From Ashinkailepas kermadecensis (Eukaryota; Arthropoda; Thecostraca; Neolepadidae): DNA of 64,000 nt. The notes beneath the pieces were generated by a model, which was not told the origin of the DNA, ran no database searches, and saw only the letters and a program-made list of their open reading frames with translations. The stretch lies in assembly GCA_034440615.1 (NCBI GenBank), contig JAOTOM010002652.1, positions 48,795 through 112,794 on the forward strand, given 5' to 3'. Made by a program: the position numbers and the translations under genes. This document shows positions 44,832 to 56,146 of this stretch, piece after piece (the first letter of the stretch is position 1; each line of letters begins with the position of its first letter).

Positions 44832-46072
44832 GGCACCGTGCCGTGCCGTGCCGTGCCGCGCCGTGCCGTGCCGTGCCGTGCCGTGCCGTGCCGTGCCGTG
44901 TCGTGCCGTGCCGTGCCGTGTCGTGCCGTGCCGTGCCGTGCCGTGCCGTGCCGTGCCGTGCCGTGCCGTGCCGTGCCATGCCGTGTCGTGCCGTGCCGTG
45001 CCGTGTTGTGCCGTGCCGTGCCGTGCCGTGCCGTGTCGTGCCGTGTCGTGCCGTGCCGTGCCGTGCCGTGTCGTGTCGTGTCGTGTCGTGTCGTGTCGTG
45101 TCGTGCCGTGCCGTGCCGTGCCGTGCCGTGTCGTGCCGTGCCGTGCCGTGTCGTGTCGTGTCGTGTCGTGTCGTGCCGTGCCGTGCCGTGCCGTGTCGTG
45201 TCGTGTCGTGTCGTGCCGTGCCGTGCCGTGCCGTGCCGTGTCGTGTCGTGCCGTGCCGTGCCGTGCCGTGCCGTGCCGTGTCGTGTCGTGTCGTGCCGTG
45301 CCGTGCCGTGTCGTGCCGTGCCGTGCCGTGCCGTGCCGTGCCGTGCCGTGCCGTGCCGTGCCGTGCCGTGCCGTGCCGTGCCGTGCCGTGCCGTGTCGTG
45401 TCGTGTCGTGTCGTGCCGTGCCGTGCCGTGCCGTGTCGTGTCGTGTCGTGTCGTGTCGTATCGTATCGTGTCGTGCCGTGCCGTGCCGTGTCATGTCGTG
45501 TCGTGCCGTGCCGTGCCGTGCCGTGCCGTTCCGTGTCGTGTCGTGTCGTATCGTATCGTGTCGTGCCGTGCCGTGCCGTGTCGTGTCGTGTCGTGCCGTT
45601 CCGTGTCGTGTCGTGCCGTGTCGTGTCGTGTCGTGCCGTGCCGTGCCGTGCCGTGCCGTGCCGTGCCGTGCCGTTCCGTGTCGTGTCGTGTCGTGTCGTG
45701 TCGTGTCGTGCCGTGCCGTGCCGTTCCGTGGCCGTTGTATGCTGGTCGTACCGTCGTGCCGCTGGCTACGTCCGTACCAGAGCTGCCGAGTGTGTCGACG
45801 CCACCTGGCTGATGACGTGACGCCACACGACCGATTGCGTCACACACACCAGCGTGCCGTGCCGTGCCGTGCCGTGCCGTGCCGTGCCGTGCCGTGCCGT
45901 GCCGTGCCGTGCCGTGTCGTGTCGTGCCGAGTGTGTCGACGCCACCTGGCTGATGACGTGAACGACCGTTGCGTCACCACCAGCGTGCCGTGCCGTGCCG
46001 TGCCGTGCCGTGCCGTGCCGTGCCGTGCCGTGCCGTGCCGTGTCGTGCCGAGTGTGTCGACGCCACCTGGCT
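44832..46072. repeat. (CCGTG/TCGTG)n pentamer satellite with three complex spacers
   Basis: About 180 pentamers, CCGTG with frequent TCGTG blocks, run to 45735. They are followed by three near-identical ~60-75-bp spacers containing GAGTGTGTCGACGCCACCTGG and TGATGACGTGA (45790-45855, 45930-45985, 46050-46125), each separated by another short pentamer run. This is a higher-order structure in which pentamer array and spacer were amplified together. Open Arg/Cys/Val or His/Gly/Thr frames are artefacts. Confidence 0.92.
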
Positions 46073-46135
46073 GATGACGTGACGCCACACGACCGATTGC
46101 GTCACACACACCAGCGCACCTCGCCAGTCCGGACG

Positions 46136-46296
46136 GCAGGGGCGGATACAAGGGACACTGGGCGCATGTACACACCCGCCTCCCACGGAAAGGTAGCGCC
46201 CTTACGGCCGGGAAAGGCGTCCAGAAGGCTCGAGTGAATCCCCTCCGCCCCTCCGAGGAAATGTGCCGCTATGATAATTCCTGAATCCGCCCCTGA
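46136..46296. mobile_element. MITE-like family 2, copy 3 (both ends visible)
   Basis: Begins AGGGGCGGATACAAGGG and ends TCCTGAATCCGCCCCTGA, giving terminal inverted repeats of about 10-12 bp (AGGGGCGGAT). The length of ~160 bp and lack of coding fit a MITE. Confidence 0.6.
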
Positions 46297-46407
46297 GATG
46301 ACGTCATGCTATGCTGGCCCACCGCGGCGCTCGTCAGGACGATGTTCGCGTACAAGTGGGAGTTGTGTTCGAAACAGTCCACGTGCCTCTTGCCGCTGGG
46401 CTCGTTC

Positions 46408-46610
46408 AGTCGTGGCTGGACCCAACAGTCGTGGCTGGACCCAACAGTCGTGGCTGGACCCAACAGTCGTGGCTGGACCCAACAGTCGTGGCTGGATCCA
46501 ACAGTCGTGGCTGGACCCAACAGTCGTGGCTGGACCCAACAGTCGTGGCTGGACCCAACAGTCGTGGCTGGACCCAACAGGTGTGGCTGGACCCAACAGT
46601 CGTAGCTGGA
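46408..46610. repeat. 19-bp minisatellite
   Basis: About ten units of ACAGTCGTGGCTGGACCCA, nearly identical. It lies 290 bp before exon 3 of gene A. Confidence 0.92.
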
Positions 46611-46895
46611 TCCAACTGCGTGTGCTTCAGTGCACGAAGCAGCTGTGCGAATTTCAGAAGGCGTCCGTCCACCTGTCAGATAACCCTGTCCACTAAAACG
46701 GACGCGAGGACGGAAGTGGACTCCAATCATCTGACACCAATGGTACCAATACGGCTTGTCTTCTAGCGTGGCTCATGGTCTTGATGCGGATGTCTTACAC
46801 GCCATGGAGGTGGATGGGTCACTTTCGCTAAGTCGGGCGAAGTGCATGCTGACATACCGCGGTGAATCGTGTCCTGACGCAAATGTTTATTCCAG

Positions 46896-48931
46896 ATCGA
46901 CCTAAGCGACAGTACGGACCGCCGAGATCATACAAGGTAGCCGAGCCAGCGCCAGCACCAGCTGCCCGGCCATCTTACAGCGCTCCAGCTCCAGCTCCAG
47001 CTCCAGCCCCAGCTCCCGCCCCATCCTACCAACCAGCCCCTTCCCCAGCCCCTACCCCTTCGTATGGTTCACCCCCTTCCCCAGCTCCCGCCCCTTCATA
47101 TGGCCCTCCCCGTTCCCCAGCTCCCGCCCCTTCATACGGCTCAGCCCCTGCCCCAGCTCCCGCCCCTTCAAATGGCTCACCACCTTCCCCAGTTCCCGCC
47201 CCTTCATATGGCCCAGCCCCTGGCCCGTCTCCTGCTCCCGCCCCTTCATATGGCCCAGCCCCTGGCCCAGTCTCCTGCTCCTGCCTCTTCGTACAGCCCG
47301 GCTCCAGCCCGCTCAGCAGCCCCGCAGCACTCCTACCAGGGCTACAATATCCCAGCCCCGGCACCCATAACCCCAACCGAGACGTACCGTCAAAGGCCAG
47401 AGATGAGGCAATCTCCATCACAGCACCGCCCGCCAGGCCGGCAATCACAGCCAGCACGGGGTTATGGCCGACCCCAGCCAGAGATGAGGCAATCTCCATC
47501 ACAGCACCGCCCGCCAGGCCGGCAATCACAGCCAGCACGGGGTTATGGCCGACCCCAGCCAGAGATGAGGCAATCTCCATCACAGCACCGCCCGCCAGGC
47601 CGGCAATCACAGCCAGCACGGGGTTATGGCCGACCCCAGCCAAAGCCGCAGCCAACCCAAGGGTACAACCGGCCGCAGCCTAAGCCCCAGCCAACTCCGG
47701 GTTATAGCCAACCCCAGCCCCAGCCTCAGCCCAAACCAACCCAAGGGTACAACCGGCCGCAGCCTAAGCCCCAGCCAACTCCGGGTTATAGCCAACCCCA
47801 GCCCCAGCCTCAGCCCAAACCAACCCAAGGGTACAACCGGCCGCAGCCTAAGCCCCAGCCAACTCAGGGTTATGGCCGACCCCAGCCCCAGCCTCAGCCC
47901 AAACCAACCCAAGGGTACAACCGGCCGCAGCCTAAGCCCCAGCCAACTCAGGGTTATGGCCGACCCCAGCCCCAGCCTCAGCCCAAACCAACCCCAAGGG
48001 TACAACCGGCCGCAGCCTAAGCCCCAGCCAACTCAGGGTTATGGCCGGCCCCAGCCCCAGCCTCAGCCCAAACCAACCCAAGGGTACAACCGGCCGCAGC
48101 CTAAGCCCCAGCCAACTCAGGGTTATGGCCGACCCCAGCCCCAGCCTCAGCCCAAACCAACCCAAGGGTACAACCGGCCACAACCTAGTCCCCAGCCCAA
48201 GCCTAAGCCCCAGCCAGCTCAGAGCTACGGTCAGCCCAAGCCCCAGCCAACCCAAGGGTACAACCGGCCACAACCTATGCCCCAGCCAACTCAGGGTTAT
48301 GGCCGGCCCCAGCCCAAGCCTCAACCCAAGCCTAATCCCCAGCCAACTCAGGGTTACGGTCGACCCCAGCCCAAGCCCCAGCCAACCCAAGGGTACAACC
48401 GGCCACAACCTATGCCCCAGCCAACTCAGGGTTATGGCCGGCCCCAGCCCAAGCCCCAACCCAAGCCTAAGCCCCAGCCAACTCAGGGTTACGGTCGGCC
48501 CCAGCCCAAGCCCCAGCCAACCCAAGGGTACAACCGGCCACAACCTATGCCCCAACCAACTCAGGGTTATAGCCAGCCCCAGCCCCAGCCTCAGCCCAAA
48601 CCAACCCAAGGGTACAACCGGCCACAACCTATGCCCCAGCCCAAACCTAAGCCCCAGCCAGCCCAGAGCTACGGTCAGCCACAGCCTAAGCCTCAACCGA
48701 AGCCTAAGCCCCAACCAGCTCAGAGCTACGGCCAGCCCCCACCCCAGCCAAGTCAAGGCTACAGCCAGCCCCAGCCCCAACCTCAGCCAGCCCAGGGCTA
48801 CTCTCAGCCATCTGCCCCCGGCCCGCAGCCTTCTTATTCCCAGCCCTCTTCTAGTCCGCAGGCGCCGGCTTCTCAGCCTTCGTACCAGCCTGCGCCTGCG
48901 GCAGGAGACGGCGCGCCGTCCGGCAGCACGG
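46896..48931 (+). CDS. Gene A exon 3: proline/tyrosine-rich repeats of a secreted cuticle- or adhesive-like protein
   Basis: Acceptor TTTATTCCAG|AT (phase 1) gives Asp with exon 2, then [22 protein letters not shown] is a furin-type site, and the exposed Q would be able to form pyroglutamate. Order of repeats: PAPA-rich and ~12-residue [12 protein letters not shown] units (46940-47330); three identical 81-bp units ([13 protein letters not shown]...GYGRPQP, about 47398-47640); then many [17 protein letters not shown] units; then GYSQPQ and QPSYQPAPA near the end. Two single-base insertions relative to the repeat consensus (A47269; one C in 47992-47995) shift the frame. Allowing for them, the exon is 677 codons. 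It ends in phase 1 at CACGG|GTAGGC. The composition resembles arthropod cuticular or Tyr-containing adhesive proteins; the exact role is unknown. Confidence 0.85.
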
Positions 48932-49268
48932 GTAGGCATGCAAGACTGCTGCTGCAAGCTGTTCGCGCTGGGACCAAAAGTATTCGAATTGCCTCTCCTC
49001 TTGAGGTGCTGCCGGTCGGGGTCTGAATTATCCATGGTCGGCAAATTTATGACTTGATGACTTTATGACTTGATGACTTCCTAACTTTATTACTTTATGT
49101 CTCGATGCCTTAATGACTTGATGACTTCATGATTCGATAGCTGTATGACTTGATAACTGCATGACTTTATGACTTGATAACTGCATGATTTGATAACTGT
49201 ATGACTTTATAACTGTATGACTTGGTGGCCTCAATTTGAACCCCACTGATGACGCGTTTTCTCGGCAG
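48932..49268. other. Gene A intron 3 with a ~10-bp repeat
   Basis: The intron from GTAGGC to TTTTCTCGGCAG holds a degenerate repeat of TGACTTGATGACTT and TGACTTTATAACTG units at about 49045-49225. Confidence 0.75.
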
Positions 49269-49420
49269 ATGGCGGCACCGCCGGGACAGCCCCCAGCGAC
49301 GCGCCCAAGTACAGGGAGCCGGGCCGGGGCGAGCCGGGCGAAGGTGGCTTCATCATGCCGTGGAACCTGCCCGGAAACATCCGGACAGCCCTGGAGACGG
49401 GTCTCAAGCCCGGCTGGTGA
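49269..49420 (+). CDS. Gene A exon 4: C-terminal domain
   Basis: Acceptor TCTCGGCAG|AT is phase 1 and completes Asp with exon 3. It reads DGGTAGTAPSDAPKY, then REPGRGEPGEGGFIMPWNLP and GNIRTALETGLKPGW, ending at TGA 49418-49420. Unlike exon 3 it is non-repetitive and of mixed composition, with the hydrophobic motif FIMPWNLPGNI, so it may be a small conserved tail. With corrected frame the whole precursor is 750 residues. The match of phase on both sides and the absence of repeats argue that this is the true end rather than the frame that runs past the exon 3 donor. Confidence 0.75.
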
Positions 49421-49463
49421 TGCGCCGGTCGTCAACAGATGGCACCACCGGCTGGTGTCGGCG

Positions 49464-49580
49464 AGCGGTGGCAGCATGTGATGCTGCTAGGTAGTAACAT
49501 GTGCTGCCGCTAGATGGCAGCATGTGCTGCCGCTAGGTGGCAACAGTGCGGAACGATGTCACTAGGTGGTGTTGTACGCA
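49464..49580 (+). promoter_or_regulatory. 23-bp tandem units containing CTCF-like motifs
   Basis: Starting about 45 bp after the gene A stop there are four to five 22-23-bp units. Two contain CCGCTAGATGGCAG (49507-49520) and CCGCTAGGTGGCAA (49530-49543), very close to the CTCF core CCNSYAGRKGGCRS. Degenerate versions are CTGCTAGGTAGTAA (49484-49497) and TCACTAGGTGGTGT (near 49558-49572). This could be an insulator between the two convergent genes or simply a minisatellite. Confidence 0.5.
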
Positions 49581-50439
49581 AGATGTCTGGATCACCGCCA
49601 CTGTCATTCAGCAGCCGACCAAGGGAAACTGCTCTTTGTGGATGAACTGTCGCCAAAAATACCAATATTTGCCACTTCGTTTGATATTGATGATTGCATG
49701 TCTTTGTCGTTTATTCGACCGGCCCCGGGGAGGGTAGATAGCATTGCATGCGTACAACATAGATGACCCGGATGAAATCAGAAATAACGCAGTGTCAGCA
49801 CAAAGAAAACAAATGTCCAGGGTCGGTACATGAGTTTTTCAACGATGAATGATAGACCGACGTCAAGTATTTATCACAAGAACGATTGATTTCGGTTGCT
49901 CCAGTGTGTCCACGTGGCCTGTAGCTACAGACATGGCTTGCCGACGTGTACATGGGTTCAGCTGCCGTTCCACCAATTCTTCCCAGCTGATCCGCAGCAT
50001 ACACGCCAGGACTGGAGTGAGCTTAGATGAGTGTTCACGTGGCCGGAACGTCAGACCGTCGCCCGTCTTTCATTGCTAATTTGACTGTGTGAACTGAGTG
50101 TCTCGGATGAATACATTGCCGAAAAGTAAGAGCGGTGATGTGTGCTCGAAACCGGAATGTGGCCAAAACGGTTAAGCTAGTTAACTCGAATATTGGAGCG
50201 GTACAGTTGCATTGTATTATCCCCATCCTGACCTTATGCGGTAAACTAATGTCAACTTGGGTTTCCTTTGCGACAGTGTTCCGCGTGGGCAACCGCCACC
50301 ACCCCTTCGAGCTGAATTATCGGGAAGCCCAGGCCCCAAGCAACGACTGAGATTCGAGCTCAAAGCCTCACAGCCATGATGCAAACGTACTACCGGCAAA
50401 ACTACCGCAGTCACTGTGAACCAGTCAGCTGGCTGCTGC
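49581..50439. other. Intergenic, no recognised feature
   Basis: No gene or repeat recognised. Confidence 0.35.
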
Positions 50440-51200
50440 TGGCACAGCTGGCGCCCTTCTGTAGCTGGACCGGCGCCCGCGCCAGCTGCTCTCTGTGCAC
50501 ATACCCTGCACCAGCTGGCGAGGCGCCCTTCTGCAGCTGGCGAGGCGCCCGCGCCAGCTGCTCTGTGTGCACATACCCTGCACCAGCTGGCGAGGCGCCC
50601 TTCTGTAGCTGGACCGGCGCCCGCGCCAGCTGCTCTATGTGCACATACCCTGCACCAGCTGGCGAGGCGCCCTTCTGTAGCTGGACCGGCGCCCGCGCCA
50701 GCTGCTCTCTGTGCACATACCCTGCACCAGCTGACGAGGCGCCCTTCTGCAGCTGGCGAGGCGCCCGCGTCAGCTGCTCTGTGTGCACATACCCTGCACC
50801 AGCTGGCGAGGCGCCCTTCTGCAGCTGGCGAGGCGCCCGCGCCAGCTGCTCTCTGTGCACATACCCTGCACCAGCTGGCGAGGCGCCCTTCTGCAGCTGG
50901 CGAGGCTCCAGCTGCTCTGCCAGCTGCTCTGTGTGCACATACCCTGCACCAGCTGGCGAGGCGCCCTTCTGCAGCTGGCGAGGCTCCAGCTGCTCTGCCA
51001 GCTGCTCTATGTGCACATACCCTGCACCAGCTGGCGAGGAGCCCTTCTGCAGCTGGCGAGGCGCCCTTCTGCAGCTGGCGAGGCGCCCGCGCCAGCTGCT
51101 CTCTGTGCACATACCCTGCACCAGCTGGCGAGGCGCCCTTCTGCAGCTGGCGAGGCTCCAGCTGCTCTGCCAGCTGCTCTCTGTGCACATGTCCTCCACA
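50440..51200. repeat. 72-bp minisatellite
   Basis: About ten units of CTGCACCAGCTGGCGAGGCG followed by CCCTTCTGCAGCTGG and CGAGGCGCCCGCGCCAGCTG, rich in CAGCTG E-boxes and PvuII-like palindromes. Several overlapping frames are open because the unit length is a multiple of three. No splice support. Confidence 0.9.
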
Positions 51201-52480
51201 GGCGAACGTGGCGCAAGTGGCGCACGTTGCCGTAACATGCGTTAGGGGGATAAATCTATTACTGTTTCAAGTTGGAGGGAGATGCAATGATAACTTAGTT
51301 GCCTGCATCGTTCAACGGGAACTTGTTGATTTTTCACAAGAAATATCTTGAAGTCCCCATAAGTTTCGCAGTAAGGTGGTATAATGATGTCTGTGAGCAA
51401 TGCATGGGCGTATGAAGAGGGGGGGGGGCAGAAGGGTGCCTGCCCGCCCTCCTCGCAACTTGTAGCTAGTTGCACGCTTTCGAAACGAAAATTTGTAGTT
51501 TCCAAAACGTTGGCATATCTTTGAGAATTAAAATAAATAGTGTTGAAAAGTTTTCTAAACCCAACGTTTTGTATGGCATTCGTAGCATAACAGTCAACAA
51601 CAGGCGGTACCGCTAACAACAAGCGGTCTGACGCACAATTATCGTCGCAAAAGCGTCATGTATGCGCGATTTTGTATTCTGTTCGTCTAAGTATGCGGCC
51701 GCCTGAAAATTGTCGACAATGTTTGTACGATTTCCACCTACCAATGAATGGACTTTATTGGTATGAACAGCAGCTGTCGATCAGCTTTGTTTGCTACTGA
51801 TGTAAAGCAGACTGAGCGGTTTTTGTGTCCTTTGGCTATTCATGTTTATTTGGTCTATTGCTGTCGGTGGAAGATGTACGTATGGTAGATAAAGTCAGGT
51901 AGTCTCCGGTTGCCTGCATCTTCAAAATGCACATTGATTTGATCAGGGCATGTATAAAAGCGCATAAAATCGGATGGATTTAGACGTGTGTTTGAGGAGA
52001 CTCCAAGATAAACTTAGGTTGGGGCAGACTGCAAACTCAAACCAAACAATCAGGGCCAGGAGCTAGAGTGAACAGGATGGGATTGAGGTAGGAAACATTT
52101 GAATACTGTGAAGAACAGGGTGGGAGTGTAATCCATTTGCAGCTATACATCCAAAAAGAATACTGGGCACATTTTGCAGCATATACAGGTAAGTTAATGA
52201 ACGTGAATTATGTTTTTGAATGCTCCAGACAGCAAAACAAGAATGTGTCACAGTTGTGAATGATATATTTGTGGCAGGCACAATCTTTCCCCGGACAGGA
52301 CAAGATTCTCCATTTTGGAAAACAATGCTATTGCTGTTCCTTGCCCCGGTTTTCACCAGACTTTTTCACGGTTTCAAGACGTGCCCTTGCCACCATGTCA
52401 CATATGGTAACTGAAACATCAAGAGCAAGAGTGAACAGGTTGTTGGCTGCCGCCACGGCCGCGCAGGCGACACACACCGG
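51201..52480. other. Intergenic, no supported gene
   Basis: A G homopolymer near 51420-51428 lies within a 'GGCGTATGAAGAGGGGGG' context reminiscent of MITE ends. Otherwise nothing recognised. Confidence 0.35.
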
Positions 52481-52483
52481 TGG

Positions 52484-52950
52484 CCCACCGGTGGCCCGCC
52501 GGCCAGCAGTCGCAGGCGACAGACACCGGTGGCCCGCCGGCCAGCAGTCACAGGCGACAGACACCGGTGGTCCGCCGGTCAGCAGTCGCAGGCGACAGAC
52601 GCCGGTGGTCCGTCGGTCAGCAGTCGCAGGCGACAGATACCGGTGGTCCGCCGGTCAGCAGTCGCAGGCGACATACACTGGTGGCCCGCCGACCAGCAGT
52701 CGCAGGCGACAGACACCGGTGGCCCGCCGGCCAGCAGTCGCAGGCGACAGACACCGGTGGTCCGCCGGTCAGCAGTCACAGGCGACAGACGCCGGTGGTC
52801 CGCCGGCCAGCAGTCGCAGGCGACAGACACCGGTGGCCCGCCGGCCAGCAGTCGCAGGCGACAGACACCGGTGGTCCGCCGGCCAGCAGTCGCAGGCGAC
52901 AGACACCGGTGGCCCGCCGGCTAGCAGTCGCAGGCGACAGACACCGGTGG
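52484..52950. repeat. 38-bp GC-rich minisatellite
   Basis: About twelve units of CCGGTGGCCCGCCGGCCAGC plus AGTCGCAGGCGACAGACA. The unit is not a multiple of three, and all six frames are open over most of the array. Confidence 0.93.
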
Positions 52951-54719
52951 CCCAAAATATTATACCAAAATATACCCAACTGAGAAGTGTGCTTAAGAAG
53001 ATATTAAAGAAAGGGGCTTATGCCTACTAGTTAGTTCTGCTACTGCCGTCCAATTGTAGAAGTACTATACCAGTCAGCAATTAATAATTGTTCGTTGCTT
53101 TTTGTGTAATATGATATAAGATGGCAGTTAATTGGAATTCATCTGGACTAGAAAATTGATCTCTTCTCTACACGGTGGAATATTGCGAACAATTGATGTT
53201 CGATTGCCGAATATCGCTTGATATTTTTCATCTTGATGTGCCAAACTCCAGATTGTGTCATCCTTCGAGCGACATTTGTTTATCCTCCCGTGTCTCCGAA
53301 CGACTTTGTTCATCCGCACAGTCAATGAACAAGTGATTTACAGACAGTCTTTGTCTCCTGTATGCGACAATGACGGACCCAGTAGTTCCTATGGGAAGGG
53401 CGACACTCCTATTGGTGCGCCAAAACTCACTCCGGGCACAAAGCGACACCTATTGCTGAGCAAATAATCAACGAAATGGTGGAATGCCAAAAAGTGGGTA
53501 GTCATGGAAAATAATGTTTCAGAAATATAATATTATCCAATCCCGAGGAGAACCGCCCCTTTCACCCCTCCCCATTAGGCCTGCACCTGATTGACGACCA
53601 ATTCCCAGAATTGTATCTCGTCGGCGACTACCGAGAGGCTTTTTTATCCCTGGCAGCACGAAGCACCGGCAGTGGTCCGGCTCTCCTGCTAGCTTCCTGT
53701 CGCCCACCCAGCTCGCGTGGCCCATTTGCAGCGAAAGAATTGATAGGAGCCTGGTGCGGATTCAGAGGCTCGGTCCGGGTGGGGCCTGGGCATAGATCTT
53801 GAAAACTGATCAGGTGACAGGTTATGATGAAGAAGGTGGTTTAAAACAATATTCATATCTTAAAAGAATGTCAATATTCACCTAATAAAAATAATGTCAA
53901 TATTTACGTTATAAAACAATATCGTACAATGTGCGAAGATGTCTAGAAACATTCATTCTTACGATTTTGGGGTAAAAATTTGTCGTTTTCACTGGGATTT
54001 TGGGGTCCAGAATGCAATCCTATTGGATTTGCCACCAGCAGTCTTCCCCTTTCTCAGCTTAAAAAACGTTCCTACGCCCATGGAGCTGTATTTTTTATGT
54101 CCTTATCTCCTGGTAATATCAAATTGATCGCGATATCGTAGCACACTGCGACTTAGGTTTTCAATCATCTTCCAATCATCTTACTGTTCGAAGTTAGACG
54201 GCGAAGTTGAAGGTTTGGAGGGAATTCGATCTTTTCACTTCGATTTCCGTTAAAATGTTCACCCAAAAACTGAAAAGTCTCTCGATTAAGCTAAAATATT
54301 TCGCAGTTACGGAAACTTTCCCCTTTTCCCCCCTCCGCCGGCTCACCGTCAGTGGGTCAGATTTTCCACCGGGGAGGGGGGGGACAACCGCGTCGTAGCT
54401 TCACACTCGACGCGGCAAAACAACACCACGACACGCATGTCCTACAAAACACTGTATTTCCGTTCACAACAACAGGCGTCGACGCCGGCGCACTGGAGCC
54501 GGTGCGGCACAGCACGTCGACAGCCACTACAGACGCACTACGGTCACTACACACTACGGCGCCGACACACTACCGCAGACGACACTACAAGCACTGGACA
54601 CTAGGCCGGACAACAGATGATGATGATGTGGTTGCGCTGCTGTGCTGTGTTTGTGTATTGTTTGGTTGTTTTTGTTTTGTTTATTGTTTGTTTATTGGGT
54701 GGTTCTCCACGCACTTTAT
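52951..54719. other. Intergenic, no supported gene
   Basis: I found no domain, splice pair or repeat array of note. Short frames are unremarkable. Confidence 0.35.
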
Positions 54720-54885
54720 GCACAATCACGGCTAATGGCGCCGCCCACGCCGTTTCGCCGGTGGGCCGCGGGGTTGGGAAACGTCCCGAAAGGTGTGAGT
54801 GTTGAACCCGGGACCTTGGTGTCCAAAGCTCGACACCCTAACCACTCGGCCACCCCCGCCCCGCTGCTGTTTTGTGACGTTTGTG
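54720..54885 (-). mobile_element. tRNA-derived SINE, family 3 (Leu/Ser-type head)
   Basis: On the minus strand GGGGGTGGCCGAGTGGTTAG has a perfect A-box-like TGGCCGAGTGG (plus 54842-54852), as in class II (Leu/Ser) tRNAs. It is followed by TTTGGACACCAAGGTCCCGG and a degraded B box GGTTCAACACTC (plus 54797-54808). A tRNA-unrelated body continues to about 54720. The defective B box and the body argue against a tRNA gene. Confidence 0.6.
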
Positions 54886-56146
54886 TGACGTCACAAAATC
54901 TCGGTCGTCTGTATTGCGTCGTACGTCCGGGGCTCGAGTTTACTGTGAGGACGAAACATTGTTGTTCGACCAACGAGTGTGCGTTCAGGCGGTCCGCAAT
55001 TTAGGAGTTGTGTCGGGTGCGGAGCGTCGCTCGCCAAGCCCAGACAAGTGTGTTGTTCCGGATTTGATTGTGATGTCGCAATCGACGTTTTATTTGGTTG
55101 CACCTCGTTGTGGATGTTATCCTTTAAAGCAGTACGCGTATGGTGTACGCTAATTTATACGTATTTTGGATTTGGCCTAGACCGCAACAAGTATAATATG
55201 CTGATGAAAATTTTACTGCAAATACCGATACTCTTGAGAGACATAAATTTTGGATGACAAATTTTGCGCTTGGTATTTATTATTTATTTTTTTTAATGCA
55301 CCTGGTTAACCAATGGTTCGTGTGTTGAGGGAATGTGTCTCCGAAACAGCCAAGAATACCTCAACGGTTAGCTTACCTCGTAAGCTGATGCTTCGCTAAT
55401 TTTATCTTGAATGATCGTTAGTGTTGACTGGAGTTGTTCGCAGTGCTAGGTAAATACATCGAATAAGTTTGCTTCAAAAGTTTATGAACAACGTGGGAAG
55501 CTACATTGCTATCCAACAAATATTCATTATTACTAGTCAACAGTGGATCCATATATTGTACCCGTACGTCGGAATCACAATCAACAACAGATATAATTTC
55601 AAGAATTGGAAGGTAGGAAAATTCTACTCCCTCAACAAAAAAAAACTTTACCATACTGCCTTTACCAAAACGTCACCTGGTGACAGCGATCGGACCCATT
55701 TTCCGCTCCCATATTTTCATTACCAAGTTTCCGTGCTTAAGTAGCAACAATGAGCATAGTTATCTTTAACGAAGCAGATGCGTGCCACACCAAACAAGTA
55801 ATCAAATGTTCGTTTGACCAGCACGATATACAACAAGGTAATACAGTTTGCTAAGGTAACTTCTTTAGTAACATTTAATATTGCTCTTGCGAACGATTAA
55901 TGTATGAGTTACGTTTACAAAAACACAGTACATCGCATTTCAGCAATCGATCGCATACATCGCATCGCATACATCGCATTGCATTAGACTGATTTCCGGA
56001 ACAAAAAGTGCAAGATACCACAAGCAAGTGGTGCTGCAAAATAATTAAACACCGGCCTATGAATGAAATTACGTTGCACATGCATTGAACATCACAATTG
56101 AATCCATGGTGGAAAATGAAACGAATATTTTCCAAGGGACTTGAAC
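54886..56146. other. Intergenic, no supported gene
   Basis: A CATCGCAT-type short repeat occurs near 55930-55985. A 91-codon frame at 55469-55744 has no recognised domain. Confidence 0.35.

Noticed and set aside
44749..46074. 441-codon Arg/Cys/Val-rich frame
   Set aside because: Product of a pentamer satellite. All plus-strand frames and most minus-strand frames are open and give the same cyclic peptide.
47932..49044. 370-codon minus-strand Leu/Gly-rich frame opposite exon 3
   Set aside because: Antisense shadow of the proline-rich coding repeats, and it crosses intron 3 of gene A.
50376..51351. Cys/Ala-rich frames of about 290-320 codons on both strands
   Set aside because: 72-bp minisatellite without stops. 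No splice signals, start context or non-repeat coding flanks.
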